This document shows, piece after piece, positions 1 through 7,872 of a stretch of 64,000 nt of DNA; position 1 is the stretch's first letter; the number at the start of each line of letters is the position of its first letter. The notes under the pieces were generated by a model. It saw only the letters and a program-made list of their open reading frames with translations, had not been told where the DNA came from and did no database searches. Origin of the DNA: Clostridium sp. MCC353 (GTDB lineage Bacteria > Bacillota > Clostridia > Lachnospirales > Lachnospiraceae); assembly GCF_018785315.1 (NCBI RefSeq), contig NZ_WQPN01000054.1, positions 1 through 64,000 on the forward strand, written 5' to 3'. A program made the translations under genes and the position numbers.

Positions 1-66
1 AGGGCAGAGGTGGAAGCATGGCAACATGTGCAGCTGACTGTTACTAATCGGTCGAGGGCTTAACCA
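1..66 (+). rRNA. 23S ribosomal RNA, 3' end (partial)
   Basis: The window opens inside the extreme 3' end of a large-subunit rRNA. The stretch containing GCAGCTGACTGTTACTAATC followed by GGTCGAGGGCTTAACC is the conserved 23S tail of Firmicutes. The gene starts upstream of the window. The exact mature end is uncertain by a few bases. No 5S rRNA or tRNA follows, so this looks like the last gene of its operon. Confidence 0.93.
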
Positions 67-369
67 AGTTGGTTTAGGAAGAGGAACCGGTGTAAGAACC
101 GGAACGGATGGAACGGCAGGAATGTCGTGGGTGATATATAATTCAGTGTGTGGTTTTGAGGGTACATATGTGTGGATACATATATGGCAGTGTTAGATGT
201 ATGTATTGTTTGTTCGATAAAACTATTTATTAGATAAGATTCCTGGAAACAGGGGTCTTTTTTATTTAAGTAAGAAAGTGTTCTATTGAGTAAAAATAAG
301 GTGATATTTCGTAACCGGCAGGGTGTTTTCAACATATACTATAACCAACATGATATGATAGGTGACGGA
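67..369. other. Spacer after rRNA operon, no gene seen
   Basis: About 300 AT-rich bases lie between the 23S end and the start codon of the LysM-GH18 gene. I looked for a 5S rRNA (conserved CCGAAC core and helix pattern) and for tRNAs and found neither. The only clear element is the terminator at 238-263. Confidence 0.6.
238..263 (+). terminator. Rho-independent terminator of rRNA operon
   Basis: An 8-bp stem (GATTCCTG with CAGGGGTC, two G-U pairs) closes a GAAA tetraloop and is followed by six T. It lies after the 23S end and before the next gene. Confidence 0.75.
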
Positions 370-1503
370 ATGAATATATATGTTGTCAGGCGGGGAGATA
401 GTGTGGATTCGATTGCGGAGAAATTTGGAATTCCCGTTGAAACACTCATTTTGGACAATCAAATCGCCTATCCATTCCGTCTGGCTGTCGGCCAGGCGGT
501 TTTAATTGACGATTATCCGAATATGGGTGATAAGCCGCCGCTTCAAGTAAATGGGTATGCATATCCATTTATTGAAGCGGATACACTGAGTGAAACCCTT
601 CCTTTTCTGACGGATCTGTCGGTTTTTTCCTATGGCTTTACAATAGAAGGTGATTTGATCCCTCCGATGGCATCCGATGACTGGATGATTCAAAAAGCCG
701 AAGACGCAGGCGTGCGCCCCATCTTGACGTTAACGCCGTTAGGCGCTGATGGAAGGTTTAATAATAACCTGGTGTCAGTTTTAGTGCAAAATCCCAAAGT
801 CCAGGAACATTTGATCTGGGAGTTGGGCCGTACAATGCTGGAGAAAGGATTTGGCGGCGTTGACGTGGATTTTGAGTATGTTCTGGCAGAGGATCGGGTT
901 AATTTTGCAGACTTTGTAAGGCGGCTGACCCAGGTGATGAACCTGTTCGGATATCCGGTTTCAGTGGCTTTGGCTCCCAAGACATCGGGAGACCAAAGGG
1001 GGCTGTTGTACGAAGGCATTGATTACCGGTTGTTAGGCGAGGCGGCCAACAGGGTTTTGCTGATGACTTATGAGTGGGGGTATACATACGGTCCTCCTAT
1101 GGCCGTTGCCCCGATCAACATGGTCCGCCGGGTGGTAGAATATGCGTTGACGGAGATACCAAGAGAAAAAATCAGCCTGGGAATTCCAAACTATGGATAT
1201 GACTGGCCCCTTCCATTTGTGAGGGGAGAGACGAAAGCGGTTACAATCAGCAACAGGGAGGCGGTGCAGACTGCCATTGACCATGGAGTGAATATCTATT
1301 TTGATGAAACTGCTATGGCGCCTTATTTCCGTTATTGGCAGTATGGGATTCAGCATGAGGTATGGTTTGAAGATGTAAGGAGCATGAAGGCGAAATTCGA
1401 TTTGATAAAGGAGTATGGGCTTACGGGCGCCGGTTACTGGCAGATTATGCGGTTATTTTTGGCTAACTGGCTGCTGTTGGAAGATATGTTTACAATTCTG
1501 TAA
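370..1503 (+). CDS. LysM domain GH18 hydrolase (YaaH/SleL-like)
   Basis: A 377-aa protein with one N-terminal LysM peptidoglycan-binding module (about residues 1-47, with YVVRRGDSVDSIAEKFGI) and a glycoside hydrolase family 18 barrel from about residue 60 to the end. The catalytic signature GGVDVDFEYV (DxDxE, about residues 161-170) is intact. Proteins of this architecture in spore formers (YaaH, SleL) are N-acetylglucosaminidases acting on spore cortex peptidoglycan, so a spore-associated role is likely but inferred. The ATG at 370 is preferred because AGGTGAC lies just upstream; an in-frame TTG at 286 has no such site. There is no signal peptide, as is usual for this family. The last ~60 bases and the terminator are partly duplicated at 6938-7105. 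Confidence 0.85.
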   Translation: MNIYVVRRGDSVDSIAEKFGIPVETLILDNQIAYPFRLAVGQAVLIDDYPNMGDKPPLQVNGYAYPFIEADTLSETLPFLTDLSVFSYGFTIEGDLIPPMASDDWMIQKAEDAGVRPILTLTPLGADGRFNNNLVSVLVQNPKVQEHLIWELGRTMLEKGFGGVDVDFEYVLAEDRVNFADFVRRLTQVMNLFGYPVSVALAPKTSGDQRGLLYEGIDYRLLGEAANRVLLMTYEWGYTYGPPMAVAPINMVRRVVEYALTEIPREKISLGIPNYGYDWPLPFVRGETKAVTISNREAVQTAIDHGVNIYFDETAMAPYFRYWQYGIQHEVWFEDVRSMKAKFDLIKEYGLTGAGYWQIMRLFLANWLLLEDMFTIL

Positions 1504-1515
1504 TTCCATGAATAT

Positions 1516-1563
1516 AAAAAGAGAGTTTCTGATACGGATTCGGCCGTCAGAAACTCTCTTTTT
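1516..1563. terminator. Bidirectional terminator
   Basis: A 17-bp perfect inverted repeat (AAAAAGAGAGTTTCTGA and its complement) with A and T tracts on either side separates the convergent GH18 gene and the DUF2628 gene. A degraded copy occurs at about 7060-7105. Confidence 0.88.
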
Positions 1564-1569
1564 AAACAA

Positions 1570-1875
1570 TTAAACCAGGTAACCTTTACTTCTCAAAGCC
1601 TGTTCATCTGCTGAAGAGGCAGGAGAGAACCCTTTTTTAATAAGGCCCTGTGTGTAAATTTTATTATAAAATGCAGATATGATGATATTGAACACAAGAC
1701 CGCCAATACCAGCGGTGAAAAATCCCACGATAATTGCTGCAAAGAACATGATGAGAGCCCATACAAAATCCCCGCGTAAAAGTGGAACAAAGAAGCCAAA
1801 GAAAAAGGTGGTCCAGGAAAAGCCGATTTTTACTTCTTTTACCTGACCGGATGCATTAGATAACTTCGCGTGCAT
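1570..1875 (-). CDS. DUF2628-like small membrane protein
   Basis: A 101-aa protein with the pattern of the DUF2628 family: a short polar N-terminus leading to KIGFSWTTFFFGFFVPLLRG, then a second hydrophobic stretch (about residues 38-68) and a short cytosolic tail. It is likely an inner-membrane protein of unknown function. GGAGG lies just before the ATG. The gene is alone on its strand and convergent with the GH18 gene. A TATAAT -10 box (1926-1931) is 17 bp from a 14-bp palindrome that overlaps where the -35 would be. Confidence 0.75.
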   Translation of the reverse strand: MHAKLSNASGQVKEVKIGFSWTTFFFGFFVPLLRGDFVWALIMFFAAIIVGFFTAGIGGLVFNIIISAFYNKIYTQGLIKKGFSPASSADEQALRSKGYLV

Positions 1876-1950
1876 GTTAGAATCCTCCTGAGTGTAATAT
1901 ATTTGTTTGTGATATGGAGGCCATAATTATACGGAAAAATATCCGAATAT

Positions 1951-1964
1951 GTAGGTGAACCTAC
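1951..1964. promoter_or_regulatory. Palindromic operator-like site
   Basis: GTAGGTGAACCTAC is a perfect 6-2-6 inverted repeat upstream of the minus-strand DUF2628 gene. A TATAAT -10 box on the minus strand lies at 1926-1931, placing the palindrome over the -35 region. This is typical for a repressor or MerR-like site; the regulator is unknown. Confidence 0.45.
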
Positions 1965-2066
1965 TCATATCCCCCAATGAGATTATAGCCTCTAAGTCGA
2001 ATTGTGTCAATTTAAAGATTATGATTTCGGCGCGCAGCGGCCCGTGAACAGCAACCGCTTTCATTC

Positions 2067-2697
2067 TTACCCCTTAACCCCGCCTGCTGCAATGCCATCA
2101 ATAAATTGATTCTGTGCCAGGAAAAACACCGCCAGTGACGGGATAATAGAAATCAACGATGCAGCCAGAATCCGGTTCCAGTTAAAGCCCGTGTCTGCAT
2201 CCATGGATAGCTTTATAAAAATAGATGCTGTATATTTGGCGGGTGTGGATACATAAAGCAACGGTCCCATAAAATCATTGGATGTCCACATAAACTGAAA
2301 CAGACTACAGGAAAACAGCGCCGGTTTCAGCATGGGCACAATCACATAAATCAATGTCATAAAACTGTTACAGCCATCAATTTTTGCTGCTTCTTCTAAT
2401 TCACCCGGAATCCCCCGCAAAAACTGTATCAGCATAAATACAAAATAAGTTTCTGTGGCAAACAACTCCTTTCAGCGCCGCCAGAAAGATTACCATGGCT
2501 GACCCAAACTGCCATATAAAAACATCAATGTAGTTGAAAATTCCCCACTTTAAGATGCCATCAAACAGCTGGTAATCCGAAAAACTGTATACCAGCGACG
2601 AACCAAACGGGTATAATTTAAAAATCAGAAATACTATCAGCCAGGGCAGTATGTATAAAAATCCTACATTTCCCTTTAGCCAATGCTTTCTTTTCAT
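2067..2697 (-). pseudogene. Fused remnant of two sugar ABC permeases
   Basis: Two CUT1 permease genes have collapsed. The 5' part (from 2697) is the N-terminus of a MalF-type permease through the first membrane span. It then jumps to its EAA-loop segment WQFGSAMVIFLAALKG. The next bases come from a MalG-type permease, in a different frame: FVFMLIQFLRGIPGELEEAA through the typical tail FIDGIAAGGVKG. At least two deletions are implied, one inside the first permease and one joining it to the second, and the last join is out of frame at about 2460. Neither half can form a working permease. It follows the binding-protein gene by 2 bases, so this was the membrane part of that importer. Confidence 0.85.
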
Positions 2698-2699
2698 GT

Positions 2700-4082
2700 T
2701 TAGTCAGCCCTCTTCTCCCCATATGCCTTATTGATGCTGTCCAGAAGATACTGAGCCAGCTCATCAGTGTCATCTCCATAGCTGATTCCTTCCATGACTT
2801 CATAGTAGGCACCGGTGCTGTCCTTGAGCTTTGCATTTTCAAAATAAGGGTCCAAAGGATAGTAGGCGCTTGCCATTCCTATCTTATATCCCTCATAGGT
2901 CAGTCCTTCCAACAGTCCGGCCTCTTCCAGAACATTTACAGCTTCCTTATTGACCGGAATTCCTCTGGTTGTGTTCAATATTTTAACTGCCTCAGGATCG
3001 GACACCAGGTAGTTGATCAAAAGAACCGCTTCGTCCTTGTGCTTTGAGGTTTCTGTGACTCCAAAGGTACTGGTAATCTTGTAGATGCCTGCGTCCTTCT
3101 TTCCAAATCCCTTTAAGTAAGCACCTGCCACAGTCTCTCTTCCTTCTTTTAACGCATTGGTATATCTTGACTGTGAAGAATCCCAGTCAAAGTAGCCGCC
3201 AAACTTACCATCCGCCCAGCTGGAATGCTGGTCTACCGTGTCATAGCCGCTTGACTTCAATTCCTGAATTGTTGGCATCACATGGTTAACCTCCAGTGAC
3301 CTCATCCAGTCCAATCCGTCTTTCAGCTCTTCCATGGTATAATTTAACTGATTGTCCACAACCCATGGTTTCTCATACTTGGACTCCAGATAATAAACCA
3401 TAAACATCATTCTCTCATATTCGTACAAAGCCATGGGATAGTATTCGTCTCCCAGCTTATCCTTAAAAATCTGGCCGGCCGCCATCAAATCGTCAAAAGT
3501 TTCCGGAATCCCGATTCCCGCCTCGTCAAAGGTTGTCTTATCCCAGTAAAATACTTTTCCCGACACAGTTACCGGTAATGCCTGAAGCTTTCCTGCCACA
3601 TTGCACTCACTCAACACACTCTCATCATACTGGGTCAGATCGATGACATCCTTATAGTTGTACAAATCTACAAACTTGCTTCCATCCACTGAGAACTCGT
3701 AAATCCAGTTCCAATTCAACTGCATTACATCCGGTGCAGTCTTTGCGGCCAACTCAGTAGAAACTTTCTCAGCCCAGCCTGAAAACGAACCATATTCCGG
3801 TTCTACTGTAATCCACGGATATTTTTCCATAAAACTGTCAAGCGCTTCCAGCGTGGCCTCATGCCGCGCATCGCCTCCCCACCAGGAAAAACGCAGTGTA
3901 ACAGGTTCGTGGTCCCCGCTGGTACTTCCGGCCTCTGTCTCCTTATCTGGACTTTGCGTCTGAGCCTTCTGCGTCTCTGGCTGCGAGGTCTCTCCCGAAC
4001 CAGAAGAAGTACTACATCCAGCCACCATACCGGCCAGCATGGAGCATGCTAAAACAACTGCTGTTAATTTTTTTGCTTTCAT
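2700..4082 (-). CDS. Sugar ABC transporter binding lipoprotein (CUT1)
   Basis: A 460-aa extracellular solute-binding protein (family 1). It has a lipoprotein signal peptide with lipobox MVAGC (Cys23) and a low-complexity Ser/Thr/Gln linker. The mature fold begins near PVTLRFSWWGGDARHEA, and the C-terminal lobe includes a KILNTTRGIPVNKEA stretch typical of sugar binders. It would deliver a carbohydrate or glycoside to the adjoining permease, but that permease is destroyed, so the protein may now be an orphan. The gene itself looks intact. It lies in a minus-strand operon behind the UroD-like, GntR and broken M20 genes. A ribosome binding site (GGAGGAAAT) precedes the ATG. Confidence 0.88.
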   Translation of the reverse strand: MKAKKLTAVVLACSMLAGMVAGCSTSSGSGETSQPETQKAQTQSPDKETEAGSTSGDHEPVTLRFSWWGGDARHEATLEALDSFMEKYPWITVEPEYGSFSGWAEKVSTELAAKTAPDVMQLNWNWIYEFSVDGSKFVDLYNYKDVIDLTQYDESVLSECNVAGKLQALPVTVSGKVFYWDKTTFDEAGIGIPETFDDLMAAGQIFKDKLGDEYYPMALYEYERMMFMVYYLESKYEKPWVVDNQLNYTMEELKDGLDWMRSLEVNHVMPTIQELKSSGYDTVDQHSSWADGKFGGYFDWDSSQSRYTNALKEGRETVAGAYLKGFGKKDAGIYKITSTFGVTETSKHKDEAVLLINYLVSDPEAVKILNTTRGIPVNKEAVNVLEEAGLLEGLTYEGYKIGMASAYYPLDPYFENAKLKDSTGAYYEVMEGISYGDDTDELAQYLLDSINKAYGEKRAD

Positions 4083-4101
4083 CTTTTATTTCCTCCTTTT
4101 T

Positions 4102-4554
4102 TTAATCTATCATTTCATCCAGTTCCATCAGGGACTTTGTATAAATCTCAAATCTTCTGTTCCAGACCTGATTGCAGATTTTAGTCATACGCTGAATCCT
4201 GGGGTCTTCTGGATCAATCAGGTATCCCGGATTGTATTTTAAGTTTACTTTCTCCCAGCCATAACCAGCGGCTGTCTCTTCCACCCACTGGGCCATATGC
4301 TCCTGACTGTTTTCTGTAGGATACCGAAGGTTGATGGACTGTATGATTTTCCCCCTGTCAGTACGGACCATCCCCCCACCAAGCCCTGGTCAAATTTTTC
4401 AAAAGCCTTCCAAATATATTGAAGACATTCCACTGCATCCTTCTCCAAATGGATAGCTGCCTTCCTGCAGCTCACTGACACTTTTGACCCTGAAAAAGTC
4501 CATCATATCATTTACAAATTCGTCCTTGTGCCCCTCTATCCATCTTCTTATCAT
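4102..4554 (-). pseudogene. M20 (PepV-like) dipeptidase remnant
   Basis: Starting at the ATG at 4554 (GAGGAG just upstream), the reading IRRWIEGHKDEFVNDMMDFF then VKSVSELQEGSYPFGE is the typical N-terminus of M20 dipeptidases of the PepV type. The frame then shifts, and after about 30 residues the sequence jumps to the C-terminal part (MVRTDRGKIIQSINLRYPTE, then DPEDPRIQRMTKI). The central metal-binding and lid regions are missing, and a normal C-terminus is also lacking. A PepV-like enzyme is about 460 aa; about 150 codons remain in three frames. It sits between the GntR regulator and the binding protein. This suggests the former operon handled a peptide- or amino-acid-linked substrate (inference). 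Confidence 0.8.
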
Positions 4555-4567
4555 GCAGTTCTTCTCC

Positions 4568-5224
4568 TCAAATAATGGAAGCGTTAAGAAGTTCCTGTTC
4601 CATAAACAGAATATCTTTCTTCAGATATTCGTAGGCCTCATATACATTGTGTTGTTCCAACGCCTCAACAATTCGGTCATGGTAGTTTACGCTGGTATGT
4701 GCGATCACAGAACTTCTCAAGTTATAAAGCTGTGCATAAGCCCTGGTACAGGTTGAAAGGGCAGTTTCCAGAACAGAGGCAACCAACTCATTTTCAGCGA
4801 AAGACGTCAGGGTCAGATGAAAATCCATGTTGTTGTTCCACGCAGTCCATATTGTTTTGGCGCTGCCTTCGGACAAACGTCTGTGATTTAAATCCTTCAG
4901 CTGCAGCAGCCGCTCCGACGTCATCTGGCTGGTAGCCTTTGGAAGGCTGGACAGTTCCAGATAAAGGCGCAGTTCAATAAGATCCTGAATATCCCTGGAA
5001 GAAATACGAACCACCTGATAGCCGCGGCGCGGGATATTTTTTACGACATTTTCATTGCAAAGCTGAAGCAGAGCTTCACGAACGGGGGATTTACTCATCT
5101 TGAAATGCTCAATCATCTGGTTTTCCGTGATAATGGTATCTGCGGTCAGGGTACCTCTGCAGATCATCTCTATAATCTGCTTATATACGAAATCTTTTAA
5201 GGAACATGTTTTATCATCGGCCAT
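4568..5224 (-). CDS. GntR family regulator (FadR/FCD type)
   Basis: A 218-aa transcription factor. An N-terminal winged helix-turn-helix (about residues 10-75, with KMSKSPVREALLQLCNENVV and a wing at IPRRGYQVV) is followed by an all-helical FCD ligand domain containing the usual DFHLTL and H(D)RIVEAL elements. Family members are usually repressors of the operon they sit in and respond to an organic acid or sugar acid. The ATG at 5224 is chosen for its GGAG at ideal distance; it overlaps the end of the UroD-like gene by 11 bases, indicating translational coupling. It is likely the local regulator of this decayed operon. Confidence 0.88.
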   Translation of the reverse strand: MADDKTCSLKDFVYKQIIEMICRGTLTADTIITENQMIEHFKMSKSPVREALLQLCNENVVKNIPRRGYQVVRISSRDIQDLIELRLYLELSSLPKATSQMTSERLLQLKDLNHRRLSEGSAKTIWTAWNNNMDFHLTLTSFAENELVASVLETALSTCTRAYAQLYNLRSSVIAHTSVNYHDRIVEALEQHNVYEAYEYLKKDILFMEQELLNASII

Positions 5225-6182
5225 AGGCTTCTCCTTCCACTGCATTTACCACCCACCGGATTCTTTCATGGGAAATTTCCGTAGGAAGTGTACAATCCGC
5301 TCCTATAATCAGCCGATGCCCTTTCATCTGCTCCAAAATTTCTCTGGTGTGGCATACAATCTCCTCTTGTGTCCCATCTACCAGGACACCATGGCGGTCC
5401 GGAAAGCCGCCCAGGATAATACTGTCCTGAAACAGCCTGGCTCCATCCGACAGACTAAACTGGTTTCCGTTAACCCCCCAGTTGACAATGGAAGGATGCA
5501 GATCTACATACCGGTTAAAATCTATATTGGCCTTGCAGATATGCAGTATGTCGAATTTTGTGGTGTTTTTGATATGTGCGTATATCTTCTGCTCAAAAGG
5601 AGCTACAAATTCTTCAAATTCTTCCCCTTGAAAGAAATGGCGCTCTCCTCCAAGAGCAGCATAGAAGATTCCCTCCGCCCCTGCTTCCAGGGAACAGTCG
5701 GAAAATTCCATCAGGGTCTGAGTAATTATCTCAAACACCTGCTTCATTTCCCTGGGTCTGCTTCTACAGAACTGTGCCAGATTTCCACCCTTGGTTGTAA
5801 ATTGACCGGAAAAACCAGTCTCATGAAAAGCCGATGCCAGAAGTCCATGAATGGTAGCTGCAATCGGGTACCTGCCTTTGGAATAATCCGCAATTCGTTT
5901 TATGATTTCCATCTGATCTTTAAAAATTTTATCTTTTCTGGAAAACCCCCTGAATTTGTGAATATCGTTCTCCGTGGCAATGATGCTCTCCCCGTCATAT
6001 AGGATATTTTCATTCATAATCTTCAGAATGTCTGTATCCGTCTCCTCCATAAAATTTATATGAGCCTGAATTGCCGCCTCTCCATGATGCATGGTATCCG
6101 GAAAGTGCAGCCAGAACCCCACCGGCGGCCTGTCTGTATCCTTTCCTTCCAGCAGGTTGAAAATACGTTCATGCTTTGTCAT
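5214..6182 (-). CDS. UroD-family (MtaA/CmuA-like) protein
   Basis: A 322-aa protein of the uroporphyrinogen decarboxylase superfamily. It begins MTKHERIFNLLEGKDTDRPP, the standard opening of the methyltransferase-like branch, and ends in the (GADCTLP)TEI segment. In anaerobes these proteins are mostly corrinoid-dependent methyltransferases or members of unknown function, not heme enzymes; no heme genes are nearby. The start at 6182 is set by AGGAGGGG directly upstream. It is first in the minus-strand operon with GntR, the M20 remnant and the sugar transporter. A second, distinct family member is at 22034-23005, also beside a transporter. Confidence 0.82.
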   Translation of the reverse strand: MTKHERIFNLLEGKDTDRPPVGFWLHFPDTMHHGEAAIQAHINFMEETDTDILKIMNENILYDGESIIATENDIHKFRGFSRKDKIFKDQMEIIKRIADYSKGRYPIAATIHGLLASAFHETGFSGQFTTKGGNLAQFCRSRPREMKQVFEIITQTLMEFSDCSLEAGAEGIFYAALGGERHFFQGEEFEEFVAPFEQKIYAHIKNTTKFDILHICKANIDFNRYVDLHPSIVNWGVNGNQFSLSDGARLFQDSIILGGFPDRHGVLVDGTQEEIVCHTREILEQMKGHRLIIGADCTLPTEISHERIRWVVNAVEGEAYGR

Positions 6183-6588
6183 CTCAATCCCCTCCTTCAT
6201 TGAAATTTTGCTTTTGTGATAATATCAATAGTATCATTAATATTTCGCTTTTTCAAGCTTTTTTTATAATTATTATTGATTTTTTTCTATTGAATTGTTT
6301 ATTTTATACAAAATATTGTTTTTTATAGTATTACTACTGAAAATTATAATCATATCACAAATGACAAAATATAGTTACTGTTCACGGCCAATGTCATTTA
6401 GTTTATGATGATCATCAGAGGCTATTCGTTATCAGATAGTGGTGTAACAGGCTTAATAGAGGGTATAAACAGTTTCCTGTGTGAGACATGCAGGGGATAG
6501 GACGAAATGGGGAAATTTAGGGTATGACAAACAGACAGATTGCTCATCTGTCTCAAAATGTGTTATTTTTCTATGTATCAATAAAATG
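6183..6588. other. AT-rich intergenic region, no gene seen
   Basis: About 400 bases upstream of the UroD-like operon are strongly AT-rich, with no plausible ORF on either strand. Apart from the promoter for the minus operon (6228-6256) I see nothing in it. Confidence 0.6.
6228..6256 (-). promoter_or_regulatory. Promoter of UroD-GntR operon
   Basis: On the minus strand TTGAAA (-35) and TACTAT (-10) are separated by exactly 17 bases. They lie about 45 bases upstream of the UroD-like start codon. Confidence 0.55.
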
Positions 6589-6620
6589 AAAGAGTGAGGA
6601 AGCAAATTCCCCGCTCTTTC
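6589..6620. terminator. Hairpin, possible weak terminator
   Basis: GAAAGAGTGAGG pairs with CCCCGCTCTTTC (one mismatch, one G-U) around a 9-base loop. There is only a short T-rich tail, so termination is plausible but weak. Confidence 0.35.
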
Positions 6621-6631
6621 TTCCAATATAG

Positions 6632-6947
6632 TATGATTTTGATCGGTGCCGGCTCATTTTCGACGATTACACAATTCATGCGGTAGATTTAGTAATTGAG
6701 GACAAAGATCGTCTGAAATATGTCACAAAGCAGCTTTATCCGGAAATTGAAAAAAAGTACAAGACTAGATTGGAAATGTGTAGAACGTGATATTCGTACC
6801 GTAGCGGAGATCATTTGGAAAAATGGCGGAAAGGAGCGGTGCACCATCTGTCCGATTGTGAAAAAGATGGAGAATGATATTGAAAAATTAGAGGAAGAAA
6901 TCAAAAGGCTGAATGGCACAATAGAATGGATGCATAATTTGATCTGA
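6632..6947 (+). pseudogene. Frameshifted Spo0A C-terminal-domain-like gene
   Basis: Frame one reads DYTIHAVDLVIEDKDRLKYV then TKQLYPEIEKKYKT. After a one-base shift the next frame continues WKCVERDIRTVAEIIWKNGG. Joined, these match the DNA-binding effector domain of sporulation factor Spo0A (helix pattern Y-P-x-I-x-x-K-Y-x-T ... V-E-R-x-I-R). A Cys-containing linker and a coiled-coil tail (KMENDIEKLEEEIKRL) follow. There is no receiver domain and no start codon in the upstream frame. It is either a degraded small Spo0A-C-type protein or a fragment. Its 3' end runs directly into a copy of the GH18 gene tail. Confidence 0.7.
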
Positions 6948-7105
6948 TTAAAGAGTATGGGCTTTCTGGCGCAGGTTATTGACAGAGTATGCGGTTATTT
7001 TTGGCCAACTGGCTGCTGTTGGAAGGCATGTTTACAATTCTGTGATCTCATGCATATAAATAGAGAGCTTCTGATATGGTTTCGGCCGTCAGAAACTCTC
7101 TGTTT
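6938..7105 (+). pseudogene. Partial duplicate of GH18 gene 3' end
   Basis: This stretch repeats 1399-1566 almost base for base (for example GCGGTTATTTTTGGC and CTGGCTGCTGTTGGAAG, and the terminator half GGCCGTCAGAAACTCTCT). A TGG codon has become TGA and several silent changes are present, so it is decaying. The terminator stem has also lost pairing. Only about 30 codons are present. Confidence 0.85.
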
Positions 7106-7256
7106 AAAATTAAACTAAGCAGCAAAGTCTTTCCTACTACGGGAATTTTTAATTTTATATTGTTTTATGAGCACTGTTACCATGTAGCGCTATTTCTTTA
7201 GCGTTAAACGCAGATTTCCTTGCCAAATACCACACTATCACTTATAATAATCCCAT

Positions 7257-7329
7257 GGAGACATAGCTCAGCTGGGAGAGCATCTGCTTGACGTGTAGAG
7301 GGTCGCAGGTTCGAGTCCTGTTGTCTCCA
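7257..7329 (+). tRNA. tRNA-Val (GAC)
   Basis: A complete 73-base cloverleaf. The acceptor stem GGAGACA pairs with TGTCTCC, the D-loop has AGCTCAGCTGGGAGAGC, the anticodon stem TCTGC/GTAGA (one G-U) closes the loop TTGACGT with anticodon GAC, and the T-arm is CGCAGGTTCGAGTCCTG. The discriminator is A and the CCA end is not encoded. No integrase is visible nearby, although the flanks on both sides are full of gene remnants. Confidence 0.96.
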
Positions 7330-7435
7330 TTTTTAGTTTACATTACATATATGCATGCCGCATTAAAATCTGGATATATAGAATCAACTTTTCTGCGAAT
7401 CGTACAGGCAAAGGCTTCCCATCCCTAGAACATAG

Positions 7436-7465
7436 TTGCAATTTTTACATAACTTAGCCTATAAT
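7436..7465 (+). promoter_or_regulatory. Promoter upstream of Uma2 remnant
   Basis: TTGCAA (-35) and TATAAT (-10) with an 18-base spacer sit about 55 bases before the ATG of the broken Uma2 gene. Confidence 0.5.
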
Positions 7466-7519
7466 TGTTGAACCTATTACTTGAGTATACATAATAAACT
7501 CAGAAGGGAAGTGTCCTTT

Positions 7520-7872
7520 ATGTCATTACCCCATCACGAACTTACACATCCGAAGATTACTGGAACCAACCGGAAGGCGAACGGGCGGAACTGATTGACG
7601 GTCAACTCTATTCCATGGCACCTCCCAGCTTTCAACATCAAAAAATAATTTCTGAATTTACACAAGCTATTGGCTCTTATATCAAAAGCAGCCATGGTGA
7701 CTGCGAGGTCATACCTGCTCCGTTCGCTGCCAACCTGGACGCTGATGATAAAAACTGGGTGGAACCGGACATTTCCGTGATCTGCGATAAAAACAAGCTG
7801 ACCGACCGCGGATGCTCCGGAGTTCCGTTTTCGTATGGTCCGCACCAATATGCTGTTCATTGGAATACAATC
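7520..7872 (+). pseudogene. Uma2 family nuclease-like protein, frameshifted
   Basis: The start MSLPHHEL lies in one frame and, after loss of one base, the next frame continues YTSEDYWNQPEGERAELIDG, then APPSFQHQKII and DDKNWVEPDISVICDKNKL. This is the Uma2/DUF820 restriction-endonuclease-like fold up to DRGC. The usual next segment (GAPDWIIEIVSPS with a catalytic acidic residue and Lys) is missing, and the sequence runs into the end of the neighbouring cytidine deaminase gene. It is both frameshifted and truncated, hence non-functional. About 115 of about 190 codons remain. Confidence 0.8.

Noticed and set aside
5100-6002. Long 300-codon plus-strand ORF
   Set aside because: It lies wholly opposite the UroD-like and GntR genes, which have clear family motifs and ribosome binding sites. 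It has no such signals itself.
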